Shown here piece after piece: positions 1 to 5,243 of a DNA stretch of 5,263 nt (positions are counted from its first letter, which is position 1; each line of letters begins with the position of its first letter). The notes under the pieces were generated by a model. That model made no database searches and was not told where the DNA came from. It was given only the letters and a program-made list of their open reading frames with translations. The translations under genes were made by a program, and so were the position numbers. Source of the stretch: Methanobacteriota archaeon (GTDB lineage: Archaea; Halobacteriota; Methanosarcinia; Methanosarcinales; Methanoperedenaceae); assembly GCA_018899795.1 (NCBI GenBank), contig JAHIHJ010000336.1, forward strand, positions 1 to 5,263, read 5' to 3'.

Positions 1-93
1 AAAACCGATACTCCTGCAATGTTGGAAGGTTTGGCGGATCATCAATGGAATTGGGAGCAATTTTTTAATTTTTCATTAAGTATTCTAAATTAG
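1..93 (+). CDS. C-terminal end of a transposase (partial, runs off the left edge)
   Basis: Reading from base 1 in frame 1, an open frame of 30 codons ends at a TAG at 91-93. Its peptide contains TPAMLEGLADHQWNWEQFF. The pattern TPAM..GL.DH.W.WEE(L/F) is, from general knowledge, typical of the last 20-30 residues of many DDE-type insertion-sequence transposases. The family cannot be named from this fragment, and the catalytic residues lie outside the window. It is the only plus-strand coding signal here and runs head-on into the 3' end of the minus-strand CARDB-like gene, with the two stop codons overlapping. That suggests the element inserted there. No terminal inverted repeat could be delimited, because only one end is visible. 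The alternative is a chance open frame, but the peptide signature makes this less likely. Confidence 0.55.
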   Translation, partial: KTDTPAMLEGLADHQWNWEQFFNFSLSILN

Positions 94-902
94 GACATTG
101 CCTTTTTTTCACCTTCGTTCCAGGCTCTTATATTCACCGTTATCTCATCACCTCTGGATGCGACCAGCGAATCAACCGATTTAGTCAGAACTACAGGCTC
201 TGTGCGAACTGTAATATCAGTTTGACCTGAACTTGATGTAATTTTCTGAATTATCTTTATTTTTCTCTGGGCTGAGGCGAAATAGATCACATTTTTCAGA
301 TCCTTTCCACTTGCATTCAGAGTTATTGAGGTGTATCCTGCATCAGTTATAGGCACTTTGAATTCCAGATTGAGCGTTCTTGACTGACCTTTTGTCATAT
401 CACCGAGGTAGGTTTTCAGATTTCCAGTTCTTAATTCCAGAAACCCAGGATCTATGTTCACTTCCACATTCCGTATGATCTCGTTCCCGTTGTTCCTTAC
501 TGTTACGGTAGAAACAATGGCATTCCCCGGACTATATTCATTTTTATCTGTGGATATGGAAATCCGAAGCTCAGGCATGGGACTGAGATATATCATGAGC
601 CGTGCCCATTTTTCCCCTTTTTCTGATGACCATATTTCGATCACTGAGATCTTCAATTCATCATCATAGATGCTCTCTTTTCCCTCACTCAATAAGTCCT
701 CCCTGAGAGATGTATTTTGCTTATAAACCATCAGGCGGATGAGTTTGCTGTTATCATCAAAATCCATCACATTTATCAGAAAATCCCCTTTTGTAATATT
801 GACGCCTGGATGCACGGTCTCTTCGCTCTCAGAGCTCCATTCAATTGCAGCGGCAGCATTCAGAAGTGCAAGTGCCGCAATTATGAAAAGCGCTTTAGAC
901 AT
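90..902 (-). CDS. Secreted CARDB/DUF11-like Ig-fold protein, probably 3'-truncated
   Basis: This 270-residue exported protein starts with a Sec signal peptide (about residues 1-19, a hydrophobic stretch then NAAAA before IEW). Residues 21-108 form a beta-rich region in which two segments resemble each other (around GDFLINVMDFDD and ELKISVIEIWSS, each followed by an RLM-[VI]-Y strand). Residues about 110-218 look like a CARDB/DUF11-type Ig domain, with TVTVRNNGNEIIRNVEV followed by the usual G.L..G......L.F pattern. A second such domain begins near 225 (DITVRTEPVVL, then DEITVNIRAWNEGE) but stops after about 45 residues, mid-domain. No C-terminal membrane anchor is present. The start overlaps the end of the DUF5305 gene by 8 bases and has no clear Shine-Dalgarno, implying translational coupling. 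The abrupt end coincides with a transposase frame, so truncation by an insertion element is likely. Its role is probably cell-surface; the exact function is unknown. Confidence 0.8.
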   Translation of the reverse strand: MSKALFIIAALALLNAAAAIEWSSESEETVHPGVNITKGDFLINVMDFDDNSKLIRLMVYKQNTSLREDLLSEGKESIYDDELKISVIEIWSSEKGEKWARLMIYLSPMPELRISISTDKNEYSPGNAIVSTVTVRNNGNEIIRNVEVNIDPGFLELRTGNLKTYLGDMTKGQSRTLNLEFKVPITDAGYTSITLNASGKDLKNVIYFASAQRKIKIIQKITSSSGQTDITVRTEPVVLTKSVDSLVASRGDEITVNIRAWNEGEKKAMS

Positions 903-1911
903 CTTTATCAGGTTCGGTCAATCGGAGTTCGTACATCGTCTGTCCATCCAGGACAAAGAACCAGTGAATTTTACCATCAGCGAGATGCAGTATCGGTCTT
1001 CCCAGCTCCTCTGCAATTTTTACCAGGTCGGGAATGGTGGAAATCTGAACAATGTCCTTTGTAGCGGGGATATCTTTTGCTTCAGCGATCCAGTCCCCGT
1101 ACTTATTTTTGATCTCGTTTATAATATTTTTATCAATCACTCTGTTCTCTGTGAATCTTGTGAATAATGCCAGCAGGAAAAGTGCCAGGACAGCTATGAT
1201 GCCTGAATATATCCTCTTTTCTATAACATCCTGCTGCACATAGACCTCGGATCTGAATATCGAGCCGGTTTTTCGAGTTGAAAGGTCTCCAATTATATTA
1301 AATGCATTTTTGCCAAGGGGAATGATTATGGTGGGGGACAGCGTCTCTTTTGCCTGGCTGCTTCCTATCGAGGCAATGGTATTGATATTGTAGATGAGTT
1401 TCAGTTTTGGATCTTTTGCCTGGACATCTATCTCTTTCCCGATTGAATTTACAATATCGTTGTATGCACTGATGTTCACCGGGAATTTCACCGTGAAGTT
1501 AGTTCTTTTTCCACCTGCGAACTCTTTTTTAGGAACCAGGACATAGTTCTTTTCCCAGCCTTCCCCGTTCACGCTTGCCACAACCTCGTAATCCCCATTT
1601 ATGGATGCCGGCATATCGCATGTGAACTCATAGTAAAAAATAGTGTCTATGCGGTCGGTTATTTTTGTGAAGTATGTCATGTTCTGCCCGAGTGACTGGG
1701 TTTCAAAAAGACTGTTGGGCTTTAGCAGAACCATAAAATTGAAATTGCTCTTTGCTTCGTAATTGCAGGCTGGGAAGTCTTTATCGATAACGGTTTCGCT
1801 CTGGAAAGCCTGATAAAGGCAAAATAGCGAAACTAAAACCATCAGGATGAGAATTATCTGGATCCCTGTCCTGACATAACTATTCATGGGTAGATCCTTA
1901 ACTTTTTTCAT
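895..1911 (-). CDS. DUF5305-like two-span membrane protein
   Basis: This 338-residue protein has an N-terminal membrane span (about 17-36), a large extracytoplasmic beta-rich domain (about 37-233), a second span (about 235-252) and a cytoplasmic tail of about 85 residues. The tail carries KYGDWIAEAKDIP, then ISTIPDLVKIAEELGRPILH, then WFFVLDGQTMYEL. From memory this is the characteristic C-terminal pattern of DUF5305 proteins, which in archaea are often encoded beside a signal peptidase. The function is unestablished; the architecture suggests an export- or surface-assembly accessory factor. The ATG at 1911 lies 3 bases after the signal peptidase stop and is preceded by GCAGGAG (AGGAG at 1920-1924) at 8-base spacing, which supports this start over the internal Met9. 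It sits as the middle gene of a three-gene unit and overlaps the downstream secreted-protein gene by 8 bases. Confidence 0.8.
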   Translation of the reverse strand: MKKVKDLPMNSYVRTGIQIILILMVLVSLFCLYQAFQSETVIDKDFPACNYEAKSNFNFMVLLKPNSLFETQSLGQNMTYFTKITDRIDTIFYYEFTCDMPASINGDYEVVASVNGEGWEKNYVLVPKKEFAGGKRTNFTVKFPVNISAYNDIVNSIGKEIDVQAKDPKLKLIYNINTIASIGSSQAKETLSPTIIIPLGKNAFNIIGDLSTRKTGSIFRSEVYVQQDVIEKRIYSGIIAVLALFLLALFTRFTENRVIDKNIINEIKNKYGDWIAEAKDIPATKDIVQISTIPDLVKIAEELGRPILHLADGKIHWFFVLDGQTMYELRLTEPDKDV

Positions 1912-1914
1912 CTT

Positions 1915-2922
1915 CTAAACTCCTGCAAATATCTTCCTTCTCAGTTTTTTGATATTCTTTATAAAACGCTGTCTTTGTATATTTCTTTTTTCATACCATA
2001 TTGGATAAAGTAACAGAGCTATCAATAGCGGCGGCAGTATAGATATGGATAATAGCGGCATGCAGGGATGTATCTCTGATAATTTATTTGTCCAGAAAAC
2101 AGGTATTATGCCAGGCGCGGTGATAATTGAAATACCTCCTATCGCGCCGGTTTCTACCGGAATTATTGAACTTGCATTCCCGGAAAGGAGAACAGGCGGA
2201 ACAAAGGGTGAAGCTTCCCCGCTCTTGAAAACATAAGCGCAGGAGAAAGCGCCACTGTTCTTTAGCAATATACTGTTCTCTCCTTTTGTATAGCTGCAGT
2301 TGTTGAGTGAAAAAAGTGAGAATCCGCCAAAGATCAGGATGCTGCAGAGGATGATGACCAGGAACACGTTTACATTGAATACTGCCCGGCGCCTTTTTTG
2401 TCTTTTCGCCTCCCTTTCAGCGCGGTGAGAGGATGCAGGAGTCCGTGTTATTTTTTTTAGCTCATCTGCAATGAGTATTATTGCAGGGATTATCGTGAAA
2501 ATGAGAAATGCAAAGGGCTTTTTTGAGGATTTTATGTAATAGCCAATATAAGGGATCACGAACACTGTTCCCCCCACAACGTCTTCTGCAGTTACGATAA
2601 AAGAGTCCTGGTCTTCCACTGCATCGCCTTTTGTCTGGAAGCTGAGACTTTCGCCCCTGAAAATATCTTTTACCCTGTGTGTCACAAGCGTATTGGGCTT
2701 CCCGCCCGGATCTTTGAATGCGATGATGTCCCTCACTTTTACATCCTCAGGGTTGATCTCTCTTACTACTATCACATCCCCAACCTGCATCACAGGCACC
2801 ATGCTGCTGCTCAGGACGATGAGAGGGCGAAACTCACCCTTTATGAGTGGGGGGCCGATATACAGCGCAGTTATCAGGATGATGGCTGCTATAGAGATGA
2901 TTATAAGGTCTATGGCTCTCAT
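1915..2922 (-). CDS. Signal peptidase I (Sec11-like, Ser-His) with an extra C-terminal two-span module
   Basis: The first ~155 residues form an archaeal/ER-type signal peptidase. They comprise TM1 (about 6-22), box B LSSSMVPVMQVGDVIVV with catalytic Ser40 followed by Met and Pro43, the THRV box with His82 in place of the bacterial lysine, the KGDAVEDQD box with Asp100/104/106, a GG..F.IPYIGYY segment, and TM2 (about 137-152). Uniquely here, the protein continues. An Arg/Lys-rich cytoplasmic linker (156-179) leads to TM3 (about 184-206), an ~80-residue external domain with Cys209 and Cys228 that could pair, then TM4 (about 289-309) and a basic cytoplasmic tail. Charge distribution fits a four-span topology with both domains outside. 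It cleaves leader peptides from exported proteins at the membrane; the added module may guide substrates (inference). No Shine-Dalgarno precedes the ATG, so a leaderless transcript is likely. It is first gene of the unit with DUF5305 and the CARDB-like protein. Confidence 0.88.
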   Translation of the reverse strand: MRAIDLIIISIAAIILITALYIGPPLIKGEFRPLIVLSSSMVPVMQVGDVIVVREINPEDVKVRDIIAFKDPGGKPNTLVTHRVKDIFRGESLSFQTKGDAVEDQDSFIVTAEDVVGGTVFVIPYIGYYIKSSKKPFAFLIFTIIPAIILIADELKKITRTPASSHRAEREAKRQKRRRAVFNVNVFLVIILCSILIFGGFSLFSLNNCSYTKGENSILLKNSGAFSCAYVFKSGEASPFVPPVLLSGNASSIIPVETGAIGGISIITAPGIIPVFWTNKLSEIHPCMPLLSISILPPLLIALLLYPIWYEKRNIQRQRFIKNIKKLRRKIFAGV

Positions 2923-2930
2923 ATTTTAAT

Positions 2931-2952
2931 ATATCTGTATATCTGTATATCT
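2931..2952. repeat. 8-base tandem repeat (ATATCTGT) at the likely promoter of the large signal peptidase
   Basis: ATATCTGT occurs at 2931-2938 and 2939-2946, with a partial third copy at 2947-2952. On the minus strand this reads as repeated AGATATAC ending 8 bases before the ATG of the signal peptidase. The copy at 2945-2952 lies about 23-30 bases upstream of the start codon, where an archaeal TATA box would be placed for a leaderless transcript. With no Shine-Dalgarno visible, it may supply the TATA element. The promoter role is inferred; the repeat itself is directly visible. Confidence 0.5.
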
Positions 2953-3004
2953 AATTATCTAATTTCGGTGACCGTTACATTACATGTTGGCATAATTTTT
3001 ACTT

Positions 3005-3076
3005 CTTTGCGTACTTTGCGTTCTTGGCGGTTTATAGTATAGATCACTCACCGCAAAGGGCGCAAAGACCGCAAAG
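3005..3076. repeat. Imperfect inverted repeat built from CTTTGCG units, 27-base arms
   Basis: The arm at 3005-3031 pairs with 3050-3076 at 22 of 27 positions around an 18-base loop. Each arm is itself repetitive: CTTTGCG-type units recur at about 9-base spacing in the left arm, and GCAAAG-type units in the right. It lies in the noncoding stretch between the PIN gene end (3200) and the signal peptidase start (2922). Intergenic repeats of the GCAAAG/CTTTGCG type are, from general knowledge, scattered through many archaeal and bacterial genomes, so this may be a dispersed palindromic repeat or a small non-autonomous element. A transcription-stop role for the minus-strand PIN unit is possible, but no T-tract follows it on that strand. 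Confidence 0.7.
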
Positions 3077-3121
3077 CAGAGCTTGATAATGTTGTGAATT
3101 GGACTTCAATTATATTACCCG

Positions 3122-3151
3122 GAGTTCGTTTCGAGTTCGTACCAGTTCGGT
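3122..3151. repeat. Three AGTTCG motifs at exact 11-base spacing
   Basis: GAGTTCGT occurs at 3122-3129 and 3133-3140, and the related CAGTTCGG at 3144-3151, so the cores repeat exactly every 11 bases, about one helical turn. It lies in the noncoding region between two minus-strand units, about 200 bases upstream of the large signal peptidase gene and 50 bases past the PIN gene stop. Such phasing would suit repeated protein contacts on one DNA face, but no factor can be named. A run of eight T follows on the plus strand (3153-3160), with no convincing stem before it. Confidence 0.4.
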
Positions 3152-3199
3152 GTTTTTTTTGATATGTTTGGCGGAAAACTATAATATGGCGATCTCATG

Positions 3200-3691
3200 C
3201 TACATAAAACTTCTATTGTAAAAGAAGCTTCTATAGTCTATATGTTCAATTTTTTCATGTTCACAAAGTTTACAAAAAGCTCCATCACTAGAAAAGATTA
3301 AAGAACGGCTTTCTTTATTTGCTAGTATCAAAGATATATCGGCCAATCCGAATTTTATCTTCTCATGGGCAATTATTTTTTCTTTTTCTATATGAAACTC
3401 CCCTATTTTCATTAGAAACTCCCCATAAATATTGAAAAATTTCTCTATTCCTTTTTCATCTAAATTTAATTCTTTTCTTATCCGGTAAAAAAGCTCGCTT
3501 AAAATATAGGGGGTGATATAAAAGTTTTTACGAGACATAAAAAGTCTGTTTAAAAATTCAAATTCTTCATCCGGTTCGTAACAAAGACAAACATCTTGGA
3601 GTTTCTTGCAATCAAAAACACCTACGGCGTGAATGAGAAGAGGACCTGTATCGATTGCAATATTATTAGCTGAAAAAAACTTTTTGATCAT
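3200..3691 (-). CDS. PIN-domain protein (putative ribonuclease, VapC-like)
   Basis: This 163-residue protein has the order of conserved acidic residues expected of a PIN nuclease: Asp14 in AIDTGPLLI, Glu66 in ITPYILSELF, Asp118 in FGLADISLILA and Asp136 in LIFSSDGAF. PIN proteins coordinate Mg2+ or Mn2+ through these residues and cleave RNA, commonly as the toxin of a toxin-antitoxin pair; that activity here is inference. At 163 residues it is slightly longer than classical VapC toxins (about 130), with an extra Cys/acid-rich segment at 28-45. The ATG follows directly after the TGA of the upstream 80-residue gene, with no obvious Shine-Dalgarno, so translation is probably coupled. The gene is very AT-rich: sampled 60-base stretches give 22-27 percent GC, against about 50 percent in the signal peptidase genes. 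This points to foreign origin. Confidence 0.72.
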   Translation of the reverse strand: MIKKFFSANNIAIDTGPLLIHAVGVFDCKKLQDVCLCYEPDEEFEFLNRLFMSRKNFYITPYILSELFYRIRKELNLDEKGIEKFFNIYGEFLMKIGEFHIEKEKIIAHEKIKFGLADISLILANKESRSLIFSSDGAFCKLCEHEKIEHIDYRSFFYNRSFM

Positions 3692-3934
3692 TCAATCTTC
3701 GGGAACGACAAGTTCCTGTTCGTTAATTGAACCATCTTCAAAATCAACTTTAACCATATAACCAACCTGTTTTCTTGCTCCAACACCTGGGAAAAAGGCA
3801 CATGTAACTTCCCACTGCTTCTCAGTCATATTCTTTTTCATGTTCAACACCATGAAGCCCATAACAGCATTCGCGCCATGCACACTTTCAAAATAATCCC
3901 TAACTTTCAAAGCAGCTTCATTACCAGTTATCAT
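3692..3934 (-). CDS. Small protein of unknown function paired with the PIN gene
   Basis: This 80-residue soluble protein has no signal peptide or membrane span. It begins with a predicted helix (AALKVRDYFESVHG) and continues as alternating strands (VMGFMVLNMKK, WEVTCAFFPGVG, KQVGYMVKVDFEDG) ending in an acidic tail VVPED. The helix-then-sheet pattern resembles small NTF2/PepSY-like alpha+beta folds, but I do not recognise a named family. It lacks an evident DNA-binding motif of classical VapB-type antitoxins. The ATG is preceded by AGTGAT at 5-base spacing, a partial match to the archaeal GGTGAT ribosome site, and by a good promoter 34-50 bases upstream. The stop codon abuts the PIN gene ATG with zero spacing, so the two are almost certainly cotranscribed. 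That makes an antitoxin or partner role plausible but unproven. Confidence 0.7.
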   Translation of the reverse strand: MITGNEAALKVRDYFESVHGANAVMGFMVLNMKKNMTEKQWEVTCAFFPGVGARKQVGYMVKVDFEDGSINEQELVVPED

Positions 3935-3967
3935 ATCAAATCACTAATGACTGATGCGACTTCACAC

Positions 3968-3983
3968 TTAAATAAATTTCCTT
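3968..3983 (-). promoter_or_regulatory. Archaeal BRE/TATA promoter for the PIN pair
   Basis: On the minus strand AAGGAAA (3983-3977) is followed directly by TTTATTTAA (3976-3968), a good BRE-plus-TATA arrangement. Transcription would start about 25 bases downstream, near 3946, giving a leader of roughly 12 bases that still includes the GTGAT ribosome-binding element in front of the ATG at 3934. The spacing is coherent for an archaeal promoter; no start site was measured. Confidence 0.55.
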
Positions 3984-4035
3984 AACATTAAGATAAGATT
4001 TGAAAGCAATAAATCCAGTAATCACTTAAAGTATG

Positions 4036-4073
4036 AAAAAAATTGGTGTATTGCACATCAGGACAATTACCAA
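4036..4073 (-). terminator. Stem-loop with T7 tail ending the TasA-like unit
   Basis: On the minus strand TTGGT (4073-4069) pairs with ACCAA (4047-4043). Inside, ATTG (4067-4064) pairs with CAAT (4053-4050) around a 10-base loop, with a small internal bulge. Seven T follow at once (4042-4036). It sits 25 bases past the stop of the TasA-like gene, the right place for a transcription end. The stem is short (9 pairs), but archaeal termination depends mainly on the T-run, which is present. Confidence 0.55.
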
Positions 4074-4097
4074 CACGAATTGAAACGGTCACTAATT

Positions 4098-4574
4098 TCA
4101 GGGATTAATGGCGATTTTCTTCGCCGACGAATCGCCCATGATGAATGTGATGGTGAAGCTCCTGCCCTGCAGGTCAGAATCGAACCTGAACTCGATGTGC
4201 TCTTTTTTTGAGAGGACATAATTACCGTCCAGCACCGCGCCAGAACTCTCACTTCCGCTCCAGAAAGTTACCCCTCCAATCCTTATTTCCTCGATTTTTT
4301 CTCCGTTGTTGACCGTCCAGTTGAGTATCATTTTATCAATGGTTATGTTCCGGGTTGTGGTGAGATTGAGGACAATGCTATGAAGCCTCCCGCCATTGCC
4401 TGTGAGCTTTGCACCGCTTGTGTCAATGCTGAGATACCCTGCCTGCGTTTCCCATGTGGCTGCTGTAAATGTGTTGCCTGCGCTTACTTCGGTGTCTGAG
4501 AAAGAGGAGAAGGTGGTATGCAACAGGGCGTATGCTATGGGCACAAGAAGCAGAATGATGAGTATTTTTTTCAC
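4098..4574 (-). CDS. Secreted TasA/camelysin-like protein with SipW-dependent-type leader
   Basis: This 158-residue protein has an N-terminal KK, a hydrophobic stretch (about 4-18) and the motif FSSFSDTEVSAGNTFTAATW (22-41). FSDTE.S.GNTFTA is the signature of SipW-dependent-type leaders, as in Bacillus TasA/camelysin and related archaeal proteins. Residues 45-158 are beta-rich, with an N-glycosylation-like NLT/NIT region, then KMILNWTVNNG, IRIGGVTFWSGSESSG, and a closing strand pair FRFDSDL..RSFTITFIMGD. There are no cysteines and no C-terminal anchor, so it should be released or assembled outside the cell. By analogy it may be a fibre or matrix subunit (inference). It starts with GTG overlapping the peptidase stop (GTGA) and has the strongest ribosome-binding site in the window. 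Its direct coupling to a signal peptidase makes it that enzyme's likely substrate. Confidence 0.78.
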   Translation of the reverse strand: MKKILIILLLVPIAYALLHTTFSSFSDTEVSAGNTFTAATWETQAGYLSIDTSGAKLTGNGGRLHSIVLNLTTTRNITIDKMILNWTVNNGEKIEEIRIGGVTFWSGSESSGAVLDGNYVLSKKEHIEFRFDSDLQGRSFTITFIMGDSSAKKIAINP

Positions 4575-5059
4575 TGGCTATACCTCCTTATTTTTATTAT
4601 CTCATTTGTGATAAGAATGAATGCAGGGAACAATATTAGAAGAAGGTAGCCTGACGTGGTTCTGGCAAAGCGCGGGAGCAGCCCGAGGTAGGGGATTTTA
4701 CCTGCCACTTTCCCCCTTACATCTTCAAACTTAACATCATAGCCATCTGCCTCTGGCATAAAATCCCCTTTTGTTTTTATGATATTATTTTCTATTTTTA
4801 CTATCCTGTGGGTGAACACGAAGGTTTTCCCATCCACTTCATGATAGTAGGAAATGACGTCTCCAATTTTTAAAGACGCCGGGTCGGCAGGAGCTATTAT
4901 TAAAACATCTTTTTCCGTTATCGCAGGTGCCATGCTTGTGCCTGTAACAGTGAGGAAAGATATATTCAGGTAGAAGAACAGTATGATTATTGCTGCGATA
5001 ATTCCGGGGATTATAATTTTTTTCATAGTAAAAGCAGGCAGTACCTCGATCCAGTTCAT
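4571..5059 (-). CDS. Signal peptidase I (Sec11/SipW-like, Ser-His-Asp)
   Basis: A compact signal peptidase. From the ATG at 5059 it has 162 residues: an N-terminal span (KKIIIPGIIAAIIILFFYL), the catalytic serine box VTGTSMAPAI followed by KDVLII, a GDVISYY segment, the histidine box FVFTHRIV, the acidic box KGDFMPEADGYD, VRGKVAGKIPYLG, and a C-terminal span before NEIIKIRR. His replaces the bacterial catalytic lysine, as in SipW and Sec11. I chose 5059 because its ATG overlaps the upstream stop as ATGA. An in-frame ATG at 5089 would overlap the upstream gene by 34 bases, and one at 5026 has GAGGT only at 16-base spacing. The gene is followed by the TasA-like gene with a GTGA overlap. The pairing of a SipW-type peptidase with a protein carrying a SipW-type leader indicates a dedicated processing enzyme. 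It should act on the outer face of the membrane. Confidence 0.88.
   Translation of the reverse strand: MNWIEVLPAFTMKKIIIPGIIAAIIILFFYLNISFLTVTGTSMAPAITEKDVLIIAPADPASLKIGDVISYYHEVDGKTFVFTHRIVKIENNIIKTKGDFMPEADGYDVKFEDVRGKVAGKIPYLGLLPRFARTTSGYLLLILFPAFILITNEIIKIRRYSQ
4582..4588 (-). promoter_or_regulatory. Strong Shine-Dalgarno fixing the GTG start of the TasA-like gene
   Basis: On the minus strand AGGAGGT at 4588-4582 is a near-perfect match to the 16S rRNA tail and ends 7 bases before the GTG at 4574. It lies inside the end of the signal peptidase coding sequence. It supports the non-ATG start and suggests the exported protein is made at a higher level than its peptidase. Confidence 0.8.
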
Positions 5060-5172
5060 ATCAGTCCCAGAAGTTTGGCTATTATCCATGCCACGATAAT
5101 CAGAATACCCGACCAGAACAGGATGTCTGCTAAATAGGATTTGTATTTTTCTGTCTTTTCGATTGTTGCCAT
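5056..5172 (-). CDS. Small single-span membrane protein (38 residues)
   Basis: The predicted protein has a charged, soluble N-terminus (MATIEKTEKYKSYLADI) and one hydrophobic span of about 20 residues (LFWSGILIIVAWIIAKLLGLI) reaching the C-terminus. I chose the ATG at 5172 because GGTGAG lies 10 bases upstream. Longer in-frame starts at 5214 and 5244 lack a ribosome-binding site, and the latter sits inside a hairpin. It ends in an ATGA overlap with the signal peptidase, so it is translated with it. No family is recognised. A small accessory or anchoring subunit of the peptidase is one possibility (inference); a conserved leader peptide is another. Confidence 0.6.
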   Translation of the reverse strand: MATIEKTEKYKSYLADILFWSGILIIVAWIIAKLLGLI

Positions 5173-5182
5173 AATAATAGTT

Positions 5183-5188
5183 CTCACC
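5183..5188 (-). promoter_or_regulatory. Ribosome-binding site deciding the start of the 38-residue gene
   Basis: On the minus strand GGTGAG at 5188-5183 matches the archaeal GGTGA element and is 10 bases before the ATG at 5172, slightly long but acceptable. The upstream in-frame ATGs have nothing comparable, which is why the short form is preferred. Confidence 0.55.
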
Positions 5189-5214
5189 TTTTTTCTACTT
5201 AATCTTATCCTCAT

Positions 5215-5243
5215 AAAAAATGGCTGTGGGGAATGACCCCACA
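5215..5243 (-). terminator. Hairpin with T6 run, probable end of a gene beyond the right edge
   Basis: TGTGGGG (5225-5231) pairs perfectly with CCCCACA (5237-5243) around a 5-base loop. Read on the minus strand, the stem is followed by GCCA and six T (5220-5215), as in an intrinsic terminator. It would close a minus-strand unit lying to the right and separate it from the small-protein/peptidase unit. On the plus strand the same stem is followed by a looser T-rich stretch, so bidirectional action or an operator role cannot be excluded. Confidence 0.4.

Noticed and set aside
739..1167. Plus-strand open frame of 142 codons
   Set aside because: It lies opposite the CARDB-like and DUF5305 genes, which have signal peptide, domain and coupling evidence; its peptide shows no domain pattern or ribosome-binding site.
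2677..3042. Plus-strand open frame of 121 codons
   Set aside because: It runs antisense to the catalytic part of the signal peptidase and into the repeat region; its composition (many Tyr, His, Asp) is that of a shadow frame.
3144..3160. CAGTTCGG followed by eight T on the plus strand as an intrinsic terminator
   Set aside because: No stem of useful length can be formed before the T-run, and no plus-strand gene lies upstream of it.
4077..4086. GAATTGAAAC, resembling the 3' end of many CRISPR repeats
   Set aside because: It occurs once, with no second copy, no spacer-like periodicity and no cas gene in the window.
778..4776. Shared string AAAATCCCCTTTTGT at about 778 and 4760, possible dispersed repeat
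   Set aside because: Both copies encode Lys-Gly-Asp-Phe with the same codons in unrelated proteins, and the similarity does not extend beyond it.
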